A stretch of DNA of 64,000 nucleotides from contig NZ_CANLTR010000012.1 in assembly GCF_947494055.1 (NCBI RefSeq), forward strand, positions 1-64,000, written 5' to 3'. Positions 1-11,002 of this stretch are shown piece after piece (the stretch's first letter is position 1; each line of letters starts with the position of its first letter). Below the pieces are notes generated by a model. The model had not been told where the DNA came from. It searched no databases and saw only the letters and a list, made by a program, of their open reading frames with translations. This DNA is from an uncultured Jannaschia sp. (GTDB lineage Bacteria > Pseudomonadota > Alphaproteobacteria > Rhodobacterales > Rhodobacteraceae). Position numbers and translations under genes: made by a program.

Positions 1-157
1 GCGGGCCGGGGCCGAACTCGCGTTCGACCCGTTCGGCGCTGAGGGCCGTCCACCGGACGCCCCTCCGGGCGCGCCTCCCTGCGGGCCGGGGCCGAACTCG
101 CGTTCGACCCGTTCGGCGCTGAGGGCCGTCCACCGGACGCCCCTCCGGGCGCGCCTC
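1..157. repeat. Tandem direct repeat, 80-base unit, two copies visible
   Basis: Bases 1-77 and 81-157 are identical, so the unit is 80 bases (77 shared bases plus a CCT-type spacer). The array is cut by the left edge and may hold more copies. The right copy ends inside the pyrH stop codon. Each unit is very GC-rich and contains short inverted repeats such as CCGGACGCCCCTCCGG. It lies just downstream of pyrH and may act as a transcription-end or processing element, but no function can be assigned from sequence. Confidence 0.9.
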
Positions 158-959
158 ACCCCTCGACGCGGGTGTAGGTTCCCTCGCCGGCGAGGATCGA
201 TCTGAACCCGCCCGGGGCGTCCAGCGAGAAGACGATGATCGGCAGACCGTTCTCCCGCGCCAGCGCGATGGCCGACGCGTCCATCACCCGCAGGTGCTTG
301 GTCAGCACCTCGTCGTAGCTGACCTTGGCATAGCGTTTCGCGTCCGGATGCTTCTCCGGATCGCAATCGTAGACACCGTCGACCTTGGTTCCCTTGAAGA
401 TCGCCTGGCAGGACATCTCCGACGCGCGCAGCGTCGCCGCGGTGTCGGTCGTGAAATACGGGTTCCCGGTCCCGGCCGCGAAGATCACCACGCGCCCCTT
501 TTCGAGATGGCGCACCGCGCGGCGGCGGATATAGGGCTCGCAGACCTGATCCATCGGAATGGCCGAGATCACGCGGGTATGCAGCCCCAGCGTCTCGAGC
601 GCGCCCTGCATGGCGAGCGCGTTCATCACCGTGGCGAGCATGCCCATGTAATCCGCCGTCGTCCGCTCCATCCCCTGCGCGGAGCCCTGCAGCCCGCGGA
701 AGATGTTGCCGCCGCCGATCACCATCGCGATCTCGACGCCCATCTCCCGCACCGACTTCACCTCGCGGGCGATGCGCTCGACGGTCGGGGGATGCAGGCC
801 GTATCCCTGCGGCCCCATCAGCGCCTCGCCGGAGATCTTCAGCAGCACGCGGTCGTGGACCGGACGAAGCGGCGGGTGATCGGCGATCGTCGCGGTCGCC
901 TCGTGCCGCAGGTCGTCGGCGATCGTCGCGGGGGCCTCGTCCGTCGGTCGGTCCGGCAT
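156..959 (-). CDS. pyrH: UMP kinase (uridylate kinase)
   Basis: Cytosolic bacterial UMP kinase, converting UMP and ATP to UDP in pyrimidine nucleotide synthesis. The amino-acid-kinase fold shows in the N-terminal LLKISGEAL motif, the [10 protein letters not shown] glycine loop and the [13 protein letters not shown] segment. I chose the ATG at 959 because GAGGGG lies a proper distance upstream. This gives 267 residues, about 25-30 more than usual, all in an N-terminal tail. The tail holds a 12-residue duplication, visible as a 16-base direct repeat at 880-895 and 916-931. The gene diverges from miaA. The usual partner frr would lie beyond the left edge. Confidence 0.95.
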   Translation of the reverse strand: MPDRPTDEAPATIADDLRHEATATIADHPPLRPVHDRVLLKISGEALMGPQGYGLHPPTVERIAREVKSVREMGVEIAMVIGGGNIFRGLQGSAQGMERTTADYMGMLATVMNALAMQGALETLGLHTRVISAIPMDQVCEPYIRRRAVRHLEKGRVVIFAAGTGNPYFTTDTAATLRASEMSCQAIFKGTKVDGVYDCDPEKHPDAKRYAKVSYDEVLTKHLRVMDASAIALARENGLPIIVFSLDAPGGFRSILAGEGTYTRVEG

Positions 960-1063
960 CGCTTGTCCCCTCGGCTTGTTGCGGGCGGAGATATGCCGGA
1001 TTACGCCTCGCGGGGCAACCGGGCCCAGCCCGTCCCCACTTCGATGGAAGATCGCCGCGCAAG

Positions 1064-1948
1064 ATGCTGGAACTGCTCGCATCCATTCCCGTCGACCGCC
1101 CCGTCCTCATCGCCGGACCGACCGCGTCGGGCAAGTCCGCGCTGGCGCTTGCCGTCGCGCGGGCGGGCGGCGGGCGGATCGTCAATGCCGACGCGCTGCA
1201 GGTCTTCGCCGACTGGCGCGTCCTCACGGCCCGGCCGGCGCCGGAGGAGGAGGCGAAGGCGCCGCACGCGCTCTACGGCCACGTCCCCTGGGGCCGCGCC
1301 TATTCGGTCGGCGACTGGCTCCGCGACGTGGCCCCGCTCCTGTCCGGCGGCCCCCGCCCCATCGTCGTCGGCGGGACCGGGCTCTACTTCCGCGCGCTCA
1401 CCGAAGGGCTAGCCGAGATCCCGCCGACGCCCCCGGACATCCGCGCCGAGGCGGAGGCCCGGCTGGCGGCGATCGGGCTCGACGCGATGGGCCGCGAACT
1501 CGCGCCGGACGTGCGCGCCGATCTCGATCTCGCGAACCCGATGCGCGTGCTGCGCGCCTGGGAGGTGGCCCGCGCCACCGGCCGGTCGATCCGCGACTGG
1601 CAGGCCGACACGCCGCCGCCGCTCCTGCCGCGCGCGGCGGCGACGTCCCTCGTGATCGACGCGCCGAAGGACTGGCTCACGCCCCGGATCGAGCGCCGCT
1701 TCGACGCGATGCTGGCCGGCGGCGCGCTCGCGGAGGCGCGGGCGGTGCTGCCGCGATGGGACCCGGCGCTGAACGCAGCACGGGCGATCGGCGCCGCGGA
1801 GCTGGTGGCCCATCTGCGCGGCGAGATCGACCTCACGACCGCCCGCGACCGCGCCATCGTCGCCACCCGGCGCTACGCCAAGCGGCAGCGGACATGGTTC
1901 CGCGCCCGGATGCGGGACTGGCGCCGGATCGACGCCACGGCGCTCTGA
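1064..1948 (+). CDS. miaA: tRNA dimethylallyltransferase
   Basis: MiaA transfers a dimethylallyl group to A37 of tRNAs that read UNN codons. The P-loop GPTASGKS is at residues 18-25. It is followed by [18 protein letters not shown], the substrate-binding segment (usually D-S-x-Q-V-Y), and by VVGGTGLYF near residue 105. At 294 residues it has the usual length for alphaproteobacterial MiaA. It is divergent from pyrH with about 100 bases between them, so the two promoters probably share that gap. The ribosome-binding site is weak, and no better start is in frame. Confidence 0.93.
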   Translation: MLELLASIPVDRPVLIAGPTASGKSALALAVARAGGGRIVNADALQVFADWRVLTARPAPEEEAKAPHALYGHVPWGRAYSVGDWLRDVAPLLSGGPRPIVVGGTGLYFRALTEGLAEIPPTPPDIRAEAEARLAAIGLDAMGRELAPDVRADLDLANPMRVLRAWEVARATGRSIRDWQADTPPPLLPRAAATSLVIDAPKDWLTPRIERRFDAMLAGGALAEARAVLPRWDPALNAARAIGAAELVAHLRGEIDLTTARDRAIVATRRYAKRQRTWFRARMRDWRRIDATAL

Positions 1949-2011
1949 CGGACCCGCAGCGGCCTCCGCGACGTTGATCCCGGCACCGCAACCCAAGACC
2001 GGAGTCCACCC

Positions 2012-2887
2012 ATGGCAGATCTCAGCTGGACGAAACCCGTCATGCGCGCCGGCTATGCCGGGCGCGGCCTGACCTATCTCGCCGTCGCCGGCCTGTCGCT
2101 CTGGGCGATCTGGCGCGGGGGCGAGGCGCAGGGCACCTCCACGGCGATGGAGACGCTCTCCGACAGCGGCTGGGGCATCGCCATCCTGTGGCTCATCGCG
2201 ATCGGCCTCTTCGCCTACACGCTCTGGCGCGGCATCGACGCGCTCGAGGATCTGGAGGATTACGGCGACGACGCGAAGGGCTACGTCGCGCGAACCGGCA
2301 TGATCGTCACCGGCCTCGCCCACGGCGCGCTGGCCGGCGTGGCGATCTCCCTCGCGCTCGGCGGCGGTGGCGGCGGCGGCTCCGGCGGCGGGGCCGAGGG
2401 CGGCTCGGAGGGCGGCTCGGGCGGGGGCGGCGGCATCGCCGGCATCGTCTCCCAGGTCCTCGAACTGCCGGGCGGGCGGTGGATCGTGATGCTGGCCGGT
2501 CTCGCGACGATCGGAGCCGGGCTCTACTACATCAAGAAGGGCTGGAAGGCCGAGTACCGCGAGGAGCTTCGCGCCAACCATTTCACGCAGAACTACGACT
2601 GGGCCCTGCGCGCCGGGGTGATCGCCCAAGGCGTGGTCATCACCATCATCGGCGGCTTCTTCGTCGTCGCCGGCTGGCGCCATTCCAGCTCGGAGGCGGG
2701 CGGTATCGACAAGGCGTTCGAATGGCTCTCCTCGCAACCCTTCGGCCAGACGCTGGTGACGCTTCTCTGCCTCGGCCTGCTGGGCTTCGCGTTCTTCTGC
2801 TTCGTGAACGCGGCCTATCGGATCATTCCGAAGGTTGCGGGCGATTCGATCGAGTCGCTGGGCGCGAAGCTGAAGTCGATGGCCTGA
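2012..2887 (+). CDS. DUF1206 membrane protein
   Basis: A 291-residue integral membrane protein with about six hydrophobic segments arranged as three repeated pairs, matching the remembered pattern of DUF1206 (each repeat begins near an R-x-G-Y-x-x-R-G motif, seen at the N terminus as MRAGYAGRGLTY). A long glycine/serine run at about residues 113-140 separates the second and third repeats. GGAG lies upstream of the ATG. The function of DUF1206 is unknown. Its last 65 bases overlap the end of the opposing DUF2235 gene. Confidence 0.8.
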   Translation: MADLSWTKPVMRAGYAGRGLTYLAVAGLSLWAIWRGGEAQGTSTAMETLSDSGWGIAILWLIAIGLFAYTLWRGIDALEDLEDYGDDAKGYVARTGMIVTGLAHGALAGVAISLALGGGGGGGSGGGAEGGSEGGSGGGGGIAGIVSQVLELPGGRWIVMLAGLATIGAGLYYIKKGWKAEYREELRANHFTQNYDWALRAGVIAQGVVITIIGGFFVVAGWRHSSSEAGGIDKAFEWLSSQPFGQTLVTLLCLGLLGFAFFCFVNAAYRIIPKVAGDSIESLGAKLKSMA

Positions 2888-3959
2888 CGACCGGCGCCGC
2901 CCCCGGATCGGGCGTCCAGACCGGCAGGCCGCCCGCATTCGGGTGGCCCTTCGCCGAGGGGTGGACCGTCTCGCTCGCGTCCCGCCCCGTCATCCGCCGC
3001 GCGCGCGACAGGAAGACCCAGCCGAAGCCCCGCCAGTTGCCCACGGACGGCGCGTCGGGATCGGCCGGGAACCGGTCGCGCCAATCCGCCGGCAGGTCGA
3101 GCCCCGTGGCCGCCATCCGCCCGAGCATCCAGCGCAGCGAGACGTTCGCCAGCGGCCGCGACCCCGCCCGTCCGCCCAGATGCCCGCCCACATCGCCGTG
3201 CGTGCCGCGGAACCAGACCTGCTCGACGCTCGCCGTCCGGTCCCCGTGCGTCCGCCAGCGCTCCAGCGCGTAGGCGTTGCGCGTCTCGTCCAGCGCCATC
3301 GCGTGGAAGCCGCGTTCCACCGCGCGGCCCAGCCGGTGCGACCGGAAGGCATGGACCTCCGGGAACAGCCGCCAGAGCACCGGCCAGCGGATGCCGACCG
3401 CCTGCACGGTGTCGAACGCGCCGACCGCCGCGATCCCGGCCCGCGCGTGGCAGTACCGCGCCGCGAAGCTGCGCGCCGCGGGCGTCGTCGGGTCCTCGCG
3501 GTAATGGTCGTAGGCCTCCTCCACCCGCGTGTCGGAGGAATGCTCGGCCCGCAGCAGGCCCACGCGGTCGATCATCCCCGCCAGCGCCCGCACCGCGTAG
3601 GCGCCCCGCGAATAGCCCAGCAGGTAGACCCGGTCGCCCGGCTCGTAGCGGCGGGCGAGGAAGGTGTAGGCGCGCCGGATCTGCAGGTTAATGCCGACCC
3701 CCGCCATCACCTCGGCCACGTGCCGCCAGCCGCGCCACTCGATCCCCGGCTCGTAATAGACCGAATGGCCCGTCTCCCGCTCCAGCAGCCGGTAGATCAG
3801 GCCGATCGAGGTCTCGAAGCCCGGCTCGAGCGAGGACAGCGTCCCGTCGAGCAGCACGACATGCGTCCGCGCCGCCGGCGGGTCCTGCGTCCGCGTGCCG
3901 TCGCCCCGCCGCCACAGGCCGCGGAGCCAGCGTCCGAGGGCCGAGCTACTCGGCGGCAA
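2823..3959 (-). CDS. DUF2235 alpha/beta-hydrolase-like protein
   Basis: A 378-residue protein of the DUF2235 family, which includes T6SS phospholipase-like hydrolases. It shows an early [10 protein letters not shown] strand-turn at residues 34-43 and the nucleophile elbow GYSRGA at 115-120 with Ser117. Later D-E-T-R and H-G-D-V-G-G-H segments fit the family's acidic and histidine residues. No signal peptide or transmembrane segment is seen. The most upstream start is TTG at 3959, which overlaps the stop of the preceding molybdenum-enzyme gene by 14 bases, suggesting translational coupling. A later start before the core is possible. Its 3' end overlaps the opposing DUF1206 gene. Confidence 0.75.
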   Translation of the reverse strand: MPPSSSALGRWLRGLWRRGDGTRTQDPPAARTHVVLLDGTLSSLEPGFETSIGLIYRLLERETGHSVYYEPGIEWRGWRHVAEVMAGVGINLQIRRAYTFLARRYEPGDRVYLLGYSRGAYAVRALAGMIDRVGLLRAEHSSDTRVEEAYDHYREDPTTPAARSFAARYCHARAGIAAVGAFDTVQAVGIRWPVLWRLFPEVHAFRSHRLGRAVERGFHAMALDETRNAYALERWRTHGDRTASVEQVWFRGTHGDVGGHLGGRAGSRPLANVSLRWMLGRMAATGLDLPADWRDRFPADPDAPSVGNWRGFGWVFLSRARRMTGRDASETVHPSAKGHPNAGGLPVWTPDPGAAPVVRPSTSASRPATRSNRPQPSE

Positions 3960-6252
3960 TGGCCTCGACGTCCCGCAGCATCGCCCAGACGCGGGCCGGC
4001 GTGAACGGCATGTCGGCGCGGCGGACGCCCACGCCCCACAGCGCGTCCAGCGCGGCGTTGCCGACGGCGGCCATCGCGCCCACCGTCCCCGCCTCGCCGC
4101 AGCCCTTCATGCCCAGCACGTTCGCCGTCGAGGGGACGGGCTCGGAATGGAAGTCGATCATCGGCACGGCGACGGCGCGCGGCATTCCGTAATCCATGAA
4201 GCTCGCCGTCAGGAGCTGTCCGTCCGCGTCGTAGACGACGTGCTCGGTCACCGCCTGCCCGATCCCCTGCGCGACGCCGCCATGGACCTGCCCCTCGGCC
4301 AGCATCGGGTTCATCAGGTTTCCGAAATCGTCGGCCACGGTGTAGCGCACCACGTCGAGCTGCCCCGTCTCCCGGTCGATCTCCACCTCGCAGAGATGGC
4401 AGCCGTTCGGGTAGGACCGCCCGGGCAGCTCGGTCGTCTCCCGCGTGCGCAGAAGCTCCGCCTCGCCCGCCGCCCGCGCCGCGGCCGCGGCCTCCATCAT
4501 GTCCATCACCCGGTTCGAGCCCGGCGCGCGGAACACGCCCTCCTCGAAGGCCACCTCCTCGACCTCCAGCAGCCCGGCGACGAACGGCGTGAAGCGCTCG
4601 ATCACCTTCTCCGCCGTGCCGCGGTTCGCCGTGCCCTGCGTCGTCACCGAGCGGGAGCCGCCGGTGCCGCCGCCCTTGGCGATCCGGTCGCTGTCGCCCT
4701 GCACCACGTCGATCAGCGCGGGGTCGATGCCCAGATCGTTGGCGAGGAACTGCTTGTAGACCGTCTCGTGCCCCTGCCCGTTCGACTGCGTGCCGACATA
4801 GAGGTTCACCCGGCCGTCCCCGGTGAACTCGATCTCCGCCGTCTCCGACGGATCGCCCAGGATCGACTCGATGTAGTAGCACAGCCCCAGCCCGCGCAGC
4901 CGGCCCCGCGCCTCGCTCTCCGCCCGCCGCGCGGCGAAGCCCGCCACGTCGCCCTCGCGCTCCGCGCGGCGCAGCACGCGGGCGAAGTCGCCCACGTCGT
5001 AGGTCTCGCCCGTGGCGGAGACGTAGGGAAACTGCTCGGGCGTGATGAAGCAGGTCCGGCGCAGCTCGAACGGATCGACGCCCAGCTCCCGCGCGGCCGT
5101 GTCCATCGCCCGCTCCAGCACGTAGATCGCCTCCGGTCGCCCCGCGCCGCGATAGGCGTCGACCTGCGTGGTGTTGGTGAAGACGCCCGTCGAGGTCATG
5201 AAGCAGGCCTGCACGTCGTAGGTGCCCGGCATCACCTTGGAGAACAACTCCGACTGGATGTTCTGCGCGTAGCCCGAATTGTACGCGCCCAGATTGGCGA
5301 CGTTGTCCATCCGGTAGGCCACCAGCCGGTTGCCCGCGTCGAAGCCCAGCTTCGCCGTGCAGACCAGGTCCCGCCCCGCATTGTCCGACAGCATCGCTTC
5401 CGAGCGGTCCGACATCCACCGCACCGGCCGGCCCAGCGCCCGCGCCGCGTGGCCCACCAGCACCGTCTCGGGATACATCATCCCCTTCATCCCGAACCCG
5501 CCGCCGACATCCGTCGTCGTCACCCGCACCGCGTCCGCCGCCATCCCGAGACAGGCGGCAAGCCGCGCCTTCGGCCCCCACACCCCCTGCGAGTTGACGC
5601 AGACATGCAGCCGCTCGCCCTCCATCTCCGCCCAGGCGCCCCGCGGCTCGAGCGAGGCGCAGATGATGCGGTTGTCGTCCACCGTGACCTCGACCACCCG
5701 CGCGGCCCCCGCCAGCGCCGCCTCGCAGGCGTCCTCGTCCCCCTTGGCGTAGGTATAGGCCACGTTGTCGGGCGCCTCGTCGTGGATCGTCTCGCCGCCG
5801 GGGCCGACGTCGACCTTGGCGGGGCGGTCCGCGAACTCGACCTCGATCGCCTCGGCCGCGTCGCGCGCCTGATCGAGCGTGTCGGCGATCACCATCGCCA
5901 CCGCCTCGCCCACGAACCGCACGCGCCCCTTCGCCAGCAGCGGCCGCCGCGGGTCCGCGCCCGTCGAGCCGTCGCGGTTCTCCACCGGGGTCGTCGGCAG
6001 GTTGTTCTCCACCCCCGCCGCCTCGATCGTCTCCGCCGTCAGCACGGCGTGGACGCCCGGCATCCCCTCGGCCCCGGACATGTCGAGCGACGCGATCTCC
6101 GCATGCGCCACCGGCGAGCGCAGCACGTAGGCGCGCAACGCCCCCGCGGGCACGTTGTCGTCCACGTATTGCCCCCGCCCGGTCAGCAGCCGCGGGTCCT
6201 CCGCACGACGGGCGGATTCGTTCAGGCCGAACTTCACGGGCATCTGGTTCAT
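3946..6252 (-). CDS. Xanthine dehydrogenase-family molybdenum subunit, form II CODH-like
   Basis: Large, molybdopterin-binding subunit of the xanthine oxidase family, 768 residues from the ATG at 6252 (CGGAGAG upstream). It begins with the family signature [18 protein letters not shown]. The active-site loop reads AYRGAGR at residues 366-372. That is the form II (putative CODH, or other hydroxylase) signature; the AYxCSFR loop of true CO-oxidising CoxL is absent. The usual medium (FAD) and small (2Fe-2S) subunit genes are not next to it, so partners must be encoded elsewhere. It is probably cotranscribed with the downstream DUF2235 gene. The substrate cannot be inferred. Confidence 0.88.
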   Translation of the reverse strand: MNQMPVKFGLNESARRAEDPRLLTGRGQYVDDNVPAGALRAYVLRSPVAHAEIASLDMSGAEGMPGVHAVLTAETIEAAGVENNLPTTPVENRDGSTGADPRRPLLAKGRVRFVGEAVAMVIADTLDQARDAAEAIEVEFADRPAKVDVGPGGETIHDEAPDNVAYTYAKGDEDACEAALAGAARVVEVTVDDNRIICASLEPRGAWAEMEGERLHVCVNSQGVWGPKARLAACLGMAADAVRVTTTDVGGGFGMKGMMYPETVLVGHAARALGRPVRWMSDRSEAMLSDNAGRDLVCTAKLGFDAGNRLVAYRMDNVANLGAYNSGYAQNIQSELFSKVMPGTYDVQACFMTSTGVFTNTTQVDAYRGAGRPEAIYVLERAMDTAARELGVDPFELRRTCFITPEQFPYVSATGETYDVGDFARVLRRAEREGDVAGFAARRAESEARGRLRGLGLCYYIESILGDPSETAEIEFTGDGRVNLYVGTQSNGQGHETVYKQFLANDLGIDPALIDVVQGDSDRIAKGGGTGGSRSVTTQGTANRGTAEKVIERFTPFVAGLLEVEEVAFEEGVFRAPGSNRVMDMMEAAAAARAAGEAELLRTRETTELPGRSYPNGCHLCEVEIDRETGQLDVVRYTVADDFGNLMNPMLAEGQVHGGVAQGIGQAVTEHVVYDADGQLLTASFMDYGMPRAVAVPMIDFHSEPVPSTANVLGMKGCGEAGTVGAMAAVGNAALDALWGVGVRRADMPFTPARVWAMLRDVEAIAAE

Positions 6253-6777
6253 CGAGGCTCTCCGGGGGGCGTCTGGTTCGCGGCGGACCTTACGCCCCTT
6301 CGCGTGGGTGTCCAGAGACGCCCCCGGCCCTGCGTCCATCGGTCGGGGCGGGCCACCTGGCCGCTATCGGAACACGCACCACGCTCCATCGGGATGCCCC
6401 GCATCCCGGCACGCGCCCGCCTTCCGGCGCTCCGCGCGCTCGTCACCGACATCGCTCCACCGGAGCGATGCCCGGGCGTTCCTCGCCCCCCACGGCGGGT
6501 GCGTCCGCAGCCCCCTCGGCCGGGCGCGTGCCTCGCGCTGGGGGCGACAAGGGCCGTGGAGCGATGGCTGCGAGCGGGACGTCCGGCCGGTCCCCCGGCC
6601 CGATCCTCGCGGATCGGGCGTTCGGCGGTTCGGGCGCGCCACCGGCGCCCCCGATCCGGCCCGGGGGGGCCGGACCCCGCCTCACCCCCCGATCCGGCTG
6701 CGCCGGACCTCGCCTCACCCTTTCCCTCTCCCCGCGCCCGCGCTACTCCCCCACCCCAAGCACGGGAGACCGACACG
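6253..6777. other. Gene-free interval upstream of valS with hairpins
   Basis: I find no convincing gene in these 525 bases. The open frames here are arginine/proline-rich translations of GC-rich DNA. Towards valS there are two imperfect tandem units, 6653-6687 and 6691-6720. Each starts GATCCGGC, folds back as CCGG...CCGG, and ends CGCCTCACCC. The string CGCCTCACCC also occurs at the end of the left-edge repeat. A GATCC/GGATC fold-back lies at about 6600-6616. The interval must hold the promoters for valS and for the divergent molybdenum-enzyme gene. Confidence 0.6.
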
Positions 6778-9700
6778 ATGAGCATGGACAAGACCTTCGA
6801 CGCCGCCACGGCCGAGGCCCGGATCAGCCGCGACTGGATCGACGGCGGCCATTTCCGCGCCGGCGCCAACGCGAAGCCCGGCGCCCCCGCCTTCTCCGTC
6901 CTCATCCCGCCCCCCAACGTGACCGGCGCGCTCCACATGGGCCACGCCTTCAACAACACGCTGCAGGACATCCTCACCCGCTGGCACCGGATGCGCGGCC
7001 ACGACACCCTCTGGCAGCCCGGGACCGACCACGCGGGGATCGCCACGCAGATGGTCACCGAACGCGCCCTCGCCGCCGCCGGCGAACCCTCGCGGCAGGA
7101 GCTGGGCCGCGCGCGGTTCCTCGAACGCGTCTGGCAGCAGAAGTCGAACTCCCGCGGCAACATCATCGGCCAGCTGCAGCGCCTCGGCGCCTCCTGCGAC
7201 TGGGAGCGGGAGGCCTTCACGATGGGCGGCGCCCCCGGCGACCCCGAGCCCTCCACCCAGGACTTCCACGACGCCGTCATCCGCGTCTTCGTCGACCTCT
7301 ACGAACGCGGGCTGATCTATCGCGGCAAGCGGCTGGTGAACTGGGACCCGCATTTCGAGACCGCGATCTCCGACCTCGAGGTGGAATCGGTCGAGACGCC
7401 CGGCCACATGTGGCACTTCCGCTATCCGCTCGCCGACGGCGCGACCTACGAATACGCCGAGCGCGACGAGGACGGGAACGTCCTCTTCACCGAGACGCGG
7501 GACTACATCTCCATCGCCACCACCCGGCCCGAGACGATGCTGGGCGACGGCGCCGTCGCGGTCCATCCCTCGGATGAACGTTACGCCGCAATCGTCGGAC
7601 AACTCTGCGAAATCCCCGTCGGCCCGAAGGAACATCGCCGCCTGATCTCGATCATCGCCGACGAATACCCGGACCCCGCCTTCGGCTCCGGCGCGGTCAA
7701 GATCACCGGCGCGCACGACTTCAACGACTACGCCGTGGCCAAGCGCGCGAACATCCCGCTCTACCGCCTGATGGACACGAAGGCGCGGATGCGCGACGAC
7801 GGCGTCCCCTACGCGGAGGCCGCCGAACTGGCGCGGCATCTGCGCGAGGGCGCGGAGATGTCGGAGGCGGAGGTCGACGCGATCAACCTCGTCCCCGACC
7901 ACCTGCGCGGGCTCGACCGGCTGGAGGCGCGCCGGCGCGTCGTCGAGGAGATCACCGTCGAGGGCCTCGCCGTCATGGTCCCCGAGAGCGATCCCCGCCT
8001 CGGCCGGAAATCCGCCGCCTCCGCCGCCCCCGCCGGCGGTCAGGACGGCGCGCCGGGCGACAGTTTCGAGGAGGGCGCCACCGCCCCCGAGCTCGCCCTC
8101 GTCCCGCTGGTCGAACCGAAGGCGATCATGCAGCCCCACGGCGACCGCTCCAAGACCGTGATCGAGCCGATGCTGACCGATCAATGGTTCGTCGACACCG
8201 CGAAGATCGTCGGGCCGGCCATCGACGCCGTCCGCGACGGCACGGTCCGCATCCTGCCCAAGGGCGACGAGAAGGTCTATTTCAACTGGCTCGAGAACAT
8301 CGAGCCGTGGTGCATCTCCCGCCAGCTCTGGTGGGGGCATCAGGTGCCGGTCTGGTACACGATCGACCCGCGGGGCAGCTCCGACTGGCTCCCCGTCTGC
8401 GCGACCACCGAGGCGGAGGCGCGGGACCGGATCGCCACGATGCACGGGCCGGACGCCGAGGTTCGCTTCGTCGAAGGCGAAGAGGAAGCGCTCGCGATCC
8501 TCCAAGACGACCTCGAAGGCCTCGGCACGCGGACCGAGGGCCGCATCCGTCAGGCGCAGGGGCCGCAGGCGATCCCCGCCTTCCGCGACCCCGACGTCCT
8601 CGACACCTGGTTCTCCTCCGGCCTCTGGCCGCTCGGCACGCTGGGCTGGCCCGAGGCCACGCCCGAGCTCGACCGCTACTACCCGACCTCCGTCCTCGTC
8701 ACCGGCTTCGACATCCTGTTCTTCTGGGTCGCCCGGATGATGATGATGCAGCTCGCCGTCACCGACGAGACGAAGCCCGTCGCCGAACGCGTCCCCTTCC
8801 GCGACGTCTATGTCCACGCCCTCGTCCGCGACGAGAAGGGCAAGAAGATGTCCAAGAGCTTGGGCAACGTGCTCGACCCGCTCGACCTGATCGACGAATA
8901 CGGCGCCGACGCGGTGCGCTTCACGCTGGCCTCGATGGCCGCGATGGGCCGCGACCTCAGGCTCTCGACCCAGCGCATCGCCGGCTACCGGAACTTCGGC
9001 ACCAAGCTCTGGAACGCCGTCCGCTTCGCCGAGATGAACGAGGTCGACTTCGCCCGGACCACAACTGTGCCACAGATGTCCCACAGCCATAACACGGGCG
9101 TAACACGGGGCTCCGCGGTCAATCGGTGGATCGTCGGCGAGACGGCGCGGGCCCGCGAGGAGGTCGATGCCGCCCTCGACGCCTACCGCTTCGACGACGC
9201 CGCCGGCGCCCTCTACCGCTTCGTCTGGAACGTCGTCTGCGACTGGTACGTGGAGTTCTCGAAGCCCGTGCTGCAAGGCGAAGACGTTGACGCCAAAGCG
9301 GAAACCCAGGCGACGATGGGCTGGGTCCTGAACCAGTGCATGACGCTCCTGCACCCGTTCATGCCCTTCGTCACCGAGGAACTCTGGCGCGTCACCGGCC
9401 ACGAGGGGATGCTCGTCCACGGCGACTGGCCCGAGAACGTCACCTCGGACCTCGTTGATCCGGAAGCGGAATCCGAAATCCGCTGGGTCATCGCCTTCGT
9501 CGAGGCCATCCGCTCCGCCCGCGCCCAGATGAACGTCCCCGCCGGCGCGCAGGTGCCCGTGATCGCCGTCGAATGGGACGACACCGCCCGCCGCGCCTAC
9601 GCGGCCAACGCCCCGATGATCGCCGCGCTGGCCCGGATCGAAAGCCTCACCGAAGGCGATGCCCCGAAAGGCGCCATCGCCGTCGCCGCGAAAGGCGGCC

Positions 9701-9939
9701 GCTTCGCCCTGCCGCTCGAAGGCGTGATCGACGTCGCCGCCGAACGCGCCCGGCTGGAGAAGTCGCGCGGCAAGCTTGACAAGGAAATCAAGGGGATGGA
9801 AGGTCGCGTGAACAACCCGAACTTCGCCGCCTCCGCCCCGCCCGAGGTGGTGGAGGAAACGCGCGCCAATCTCGCCGCCCGGCAGGAAGATCGCGGCGCG
9901 GTGCAGGCCGCGCTCGATGCGCTGGCGGAACTGGGGTAA
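6778..9939 (+). CDS. valS: Valyl-tRNA synthetase
   Basis: Class I aminoacyl-tRNA synthetase that charges tRNA-Val, 1053 residues. The HIGH motif reads HMGH at residues 53-56 and the KMSKS motif is exact at 690-694. An editing (CP1) domain lies between them, and the C-terminal coiled-coil arm starts around residue 985 ([14 protein letters not shown]). The ATG at 6778 follows GGGAGAC. Two segments look inserted compared with shorter ValRS: an Ala/Gly-rich linker at about 410-435, and a Thr/Ser/His stretch near 760-780 with lower-GC codons. The frame stays open far upstream of 6778, but that part has no synthetase similarity. Confidence 0.97.
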   Translation: MSMDKTFDAATAEARISRDWIDGGHFRAGANAKPGAPAFSVLIPPPNVTGALHMGHAFNNTLQDILTRWHRMRGHDTLWQPGTDHAGIATQMVTERALAAAGEPSRQELGRARFLERVWQQKSNSRGNIIGQLQRLGASCDWEREAFTMGGAPGDPEPSTQDFHDAVIRVFVDLYERGLIYRGKRLVNWDPHFETAISDLEVESVETPGHMWHFRYPLADGATYEYAERDEDGNVLFTETRDYISIATTRPETMLGDGAVAVHPSDERYAAIVGQLCEIPVGPKEHRRLISIIADEYPDPAFGSGAVKITGAHDFNDYAVAKRANIPLYRLMDTKARMRDDGVPYAEAAELARHLREGAEMSEAEVDAINLVPDHLRGLDRLEARRRVVEEITVEGLAVMVPESDPRLGRKSAASAAPAGGQDGAPGDSFEEGATAPELALVPLVEPKAIMQPHGDRSKTVIEPMLTDQWFVDTAKIVGPAIDAVRDGTVRILPKGDEKVYFNWLENIEPWCISRQLWWGHQVPVWYTIDPRGSSDWLPVCATTEAEARDRIATMHGPDAEVRFVEGEEEALAILQDDLEGLGTRTEGRIRQAQGPQAIPAFRDPDVLDTWFSSGLWPLGTLGWPEATPELDRYYPTSVLVTGFDILFFWVARMMMMQLAVTDETKPVAERVPFRDVYVHALVRDEKGKKMSKSLGNVLDPLDLIDEYGADAVRFTLASMAAMGRDLRLSTQRIAGYRNFGTKLWNAVRFAEMNEVDFARTTTVPQMSHSHNTGVTRGSAVNRWIVGETARAREEVDAALDAYRFDDAAGALYRFVWNVVCDWYVEFSKPVLQGEDVDAKAETQATMGWVLNQCMTLLHPFMPFVTEELWRVTGHEGMLVHGDWPENVTSDLVDPEAESEIRWVIAFVEAIRSARAQMNVPAGAQVPVIAVEWDDTARRAYAANAPMIAALARIESLTEGDAPKGAIAVAAKGGRFALPLEGVIDVAAERARLEKSRGKLDKEIKGMEGRVNNPNFAASAPPEVVEETRANLAARQEDRGAVQAALDALAELG

Positions 9940-9945
9940 GGGTCC

Positions 9946-9977
9946 GTCAACCTTTATGGAAGGTTACGCCGGTTGAC
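9946..9977. promoter_or_regulatory. Nested inverted repeat between valS and glycosyltransferase-like gene
   Basis: GTCAACC (9946-9952) pairs with GGTTGAC (9971-9977), and within it AACCTT (9949-9954) pairs with AAGGTT (9960-9965). The site starts seven bases after the valS stop codon and lies 36 bases before the next start. It could be an operator, or a weak stem-loop ending valS transcription. TTGACG at 9973-9978 could serve as a -35 element. These alternatives cannot be separated from sequence. Confidence 0.4.
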
Positions 9978-10012
9978 GAAGAATTAATCCAGCCGATGGA
10001 CGTATTCCGCCC

Positions 10013-11002
10013 GTGAGCTGGAACATCCTCATCATAGGCCAGGCCGGGCGGCTCATGCACGAGGCCGTGCTCTTCGCCGCGACGCTTCGGCACAACGCGC
10101 CCCGGTGGTCCGGCCGTCTGATCGTGGCCGAGCCGCAGCCCGGCCCCCTCTGGCCCGCCGATCCGCGCATTCCCGAGGGACCGCAGCGCGACCTCCTCCG
10201 TCATCTCGGCGCGGAGATCGTGCCGTTCGAGAGCCGGCATTTCGGCCACGCCTACCCGCAGGGCAACAAGATCGAGGGGCTGGCCGCGCTACCCGAAGGC
10301 CCGTTCGTCTTCTTCGACACGGACACCGCGATCACCGGCGAACTCGCGGATCTCGACATCGACTTCACGCGCCCGGCGGCCAGCATGAAGCGCGAGAACA
10401 CCTGGCCCGATCCGCAGCTCTATGGACCGGATTACAATGGGATATGGGGCGCGCTTCACGCGCGGCGCGGCGGCCGGCTGGCGGATACGCTCGACACGCG
10501 CTGGCCCGACAACCACTGGCGCCGCTACCTGTACTTCAACGCGGGCTGGTTCTTAGGGGCCGATCCGGCCGCCTTCCATCGCGCTTTCGAGGCGGCCGCG
10601 CTGATGATCCGGGACGACCCGCCCGACGCGTTGGCCAGCCAGCTCCTCGACCCGTGGCTCGACCAGGCCGCCCTTCCGCTCGCGATCCACGAGCGCGGCG
10701 GTGGACGGCCCGGCGGTCGCGGCGGCATCGCCGAGGGCGTCTTCGACGGCAGCCACTCCGTCCACTGGCGCGCCATGCCGCTTCTCTACGCCACCGCGCC
10801 CGACCACGCGATCGAAGCCGTCGAGGCAGCGTCGCGGCCGAACCGGATCAAGAAGGTCCTGAAGGACCACGAGCCGTTCCGGCGCTTCCTCTATCAGGGC
10901 AAGGGCGCGCGGGCGCGGGCGCTGTTCGACCGGGCGGACCTTCCGCGGAAGGAGCAGGCGATCCGCAACCGGCTGCGCCGCGAAGGGCTGTGGATGCGGT
11001 GA
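10013..11002 (+). CDS. Glycosyltransferase-like protein
   Basis: A 329-residue soluble protein. The stretch FVFFDTDTAI, with DTD at residues 102-104, resembles the metal-binding DxD motif of GT-A glycosyltransferases. RYLYFNAGWFLG about 65 residues later resembles the conserved N-A-G segment of GT8-like enzymes. No signal peptide or membrane segment is visible, so action in the cytosol on a nucleotide sugar is likely. The start is GTG at 10013; an ATG 17 bases upstream is in another frame and stops at once. Donor and acceptor are unknown. It stands alone between valS and a convergent regulator gene. Confidence 0.6.
   Translation: MSWNILIIGQAGRLMHEAVLFAATLRHNAPRWSGRLIVAEPQPGPLWPADPRIPEGPQRDLLRHLGAEIVPFESRHFGHAYPQGNKIEGLAALPEGPFVFFDTDTAITGELADLDIDFTRPAASMKRENTWPDPQLYGPDYNGIWGALHARRGGRLADTLDTRWPDNHWRRYLYFNAGWFLGADPAAFHRAFEAAALMIRDDPPDALASQLLDPWLDQAALPLAIHERGGGRPGGRGGIAEGVFDGSHSVHWRAMPLLYATAPDHAIEAVEAASRPNRIKKVLKDHEPFRRFLYQGKGARARALFDRADLPRKEQAIRNRLRREGLWMR

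Noticed and set aside
3895-6777. Upstream in-frame extension of valS across the molybdenum-enzyme gene
   Set aside because: The extension is Arg/His/Pro-rich, antisense to the molybdenum subunit gene, and ValRS similarity begins only at ATG 6778.
6715-9420. Long minus-strand open frame (about 900 codons) opposite valS
   Set aside because: It is antisense to a clear ValRS gene and encodes a protein rich in Asp, Val, Arg and Gly with no motif, typical of the complementary strand of GC-rich genes.
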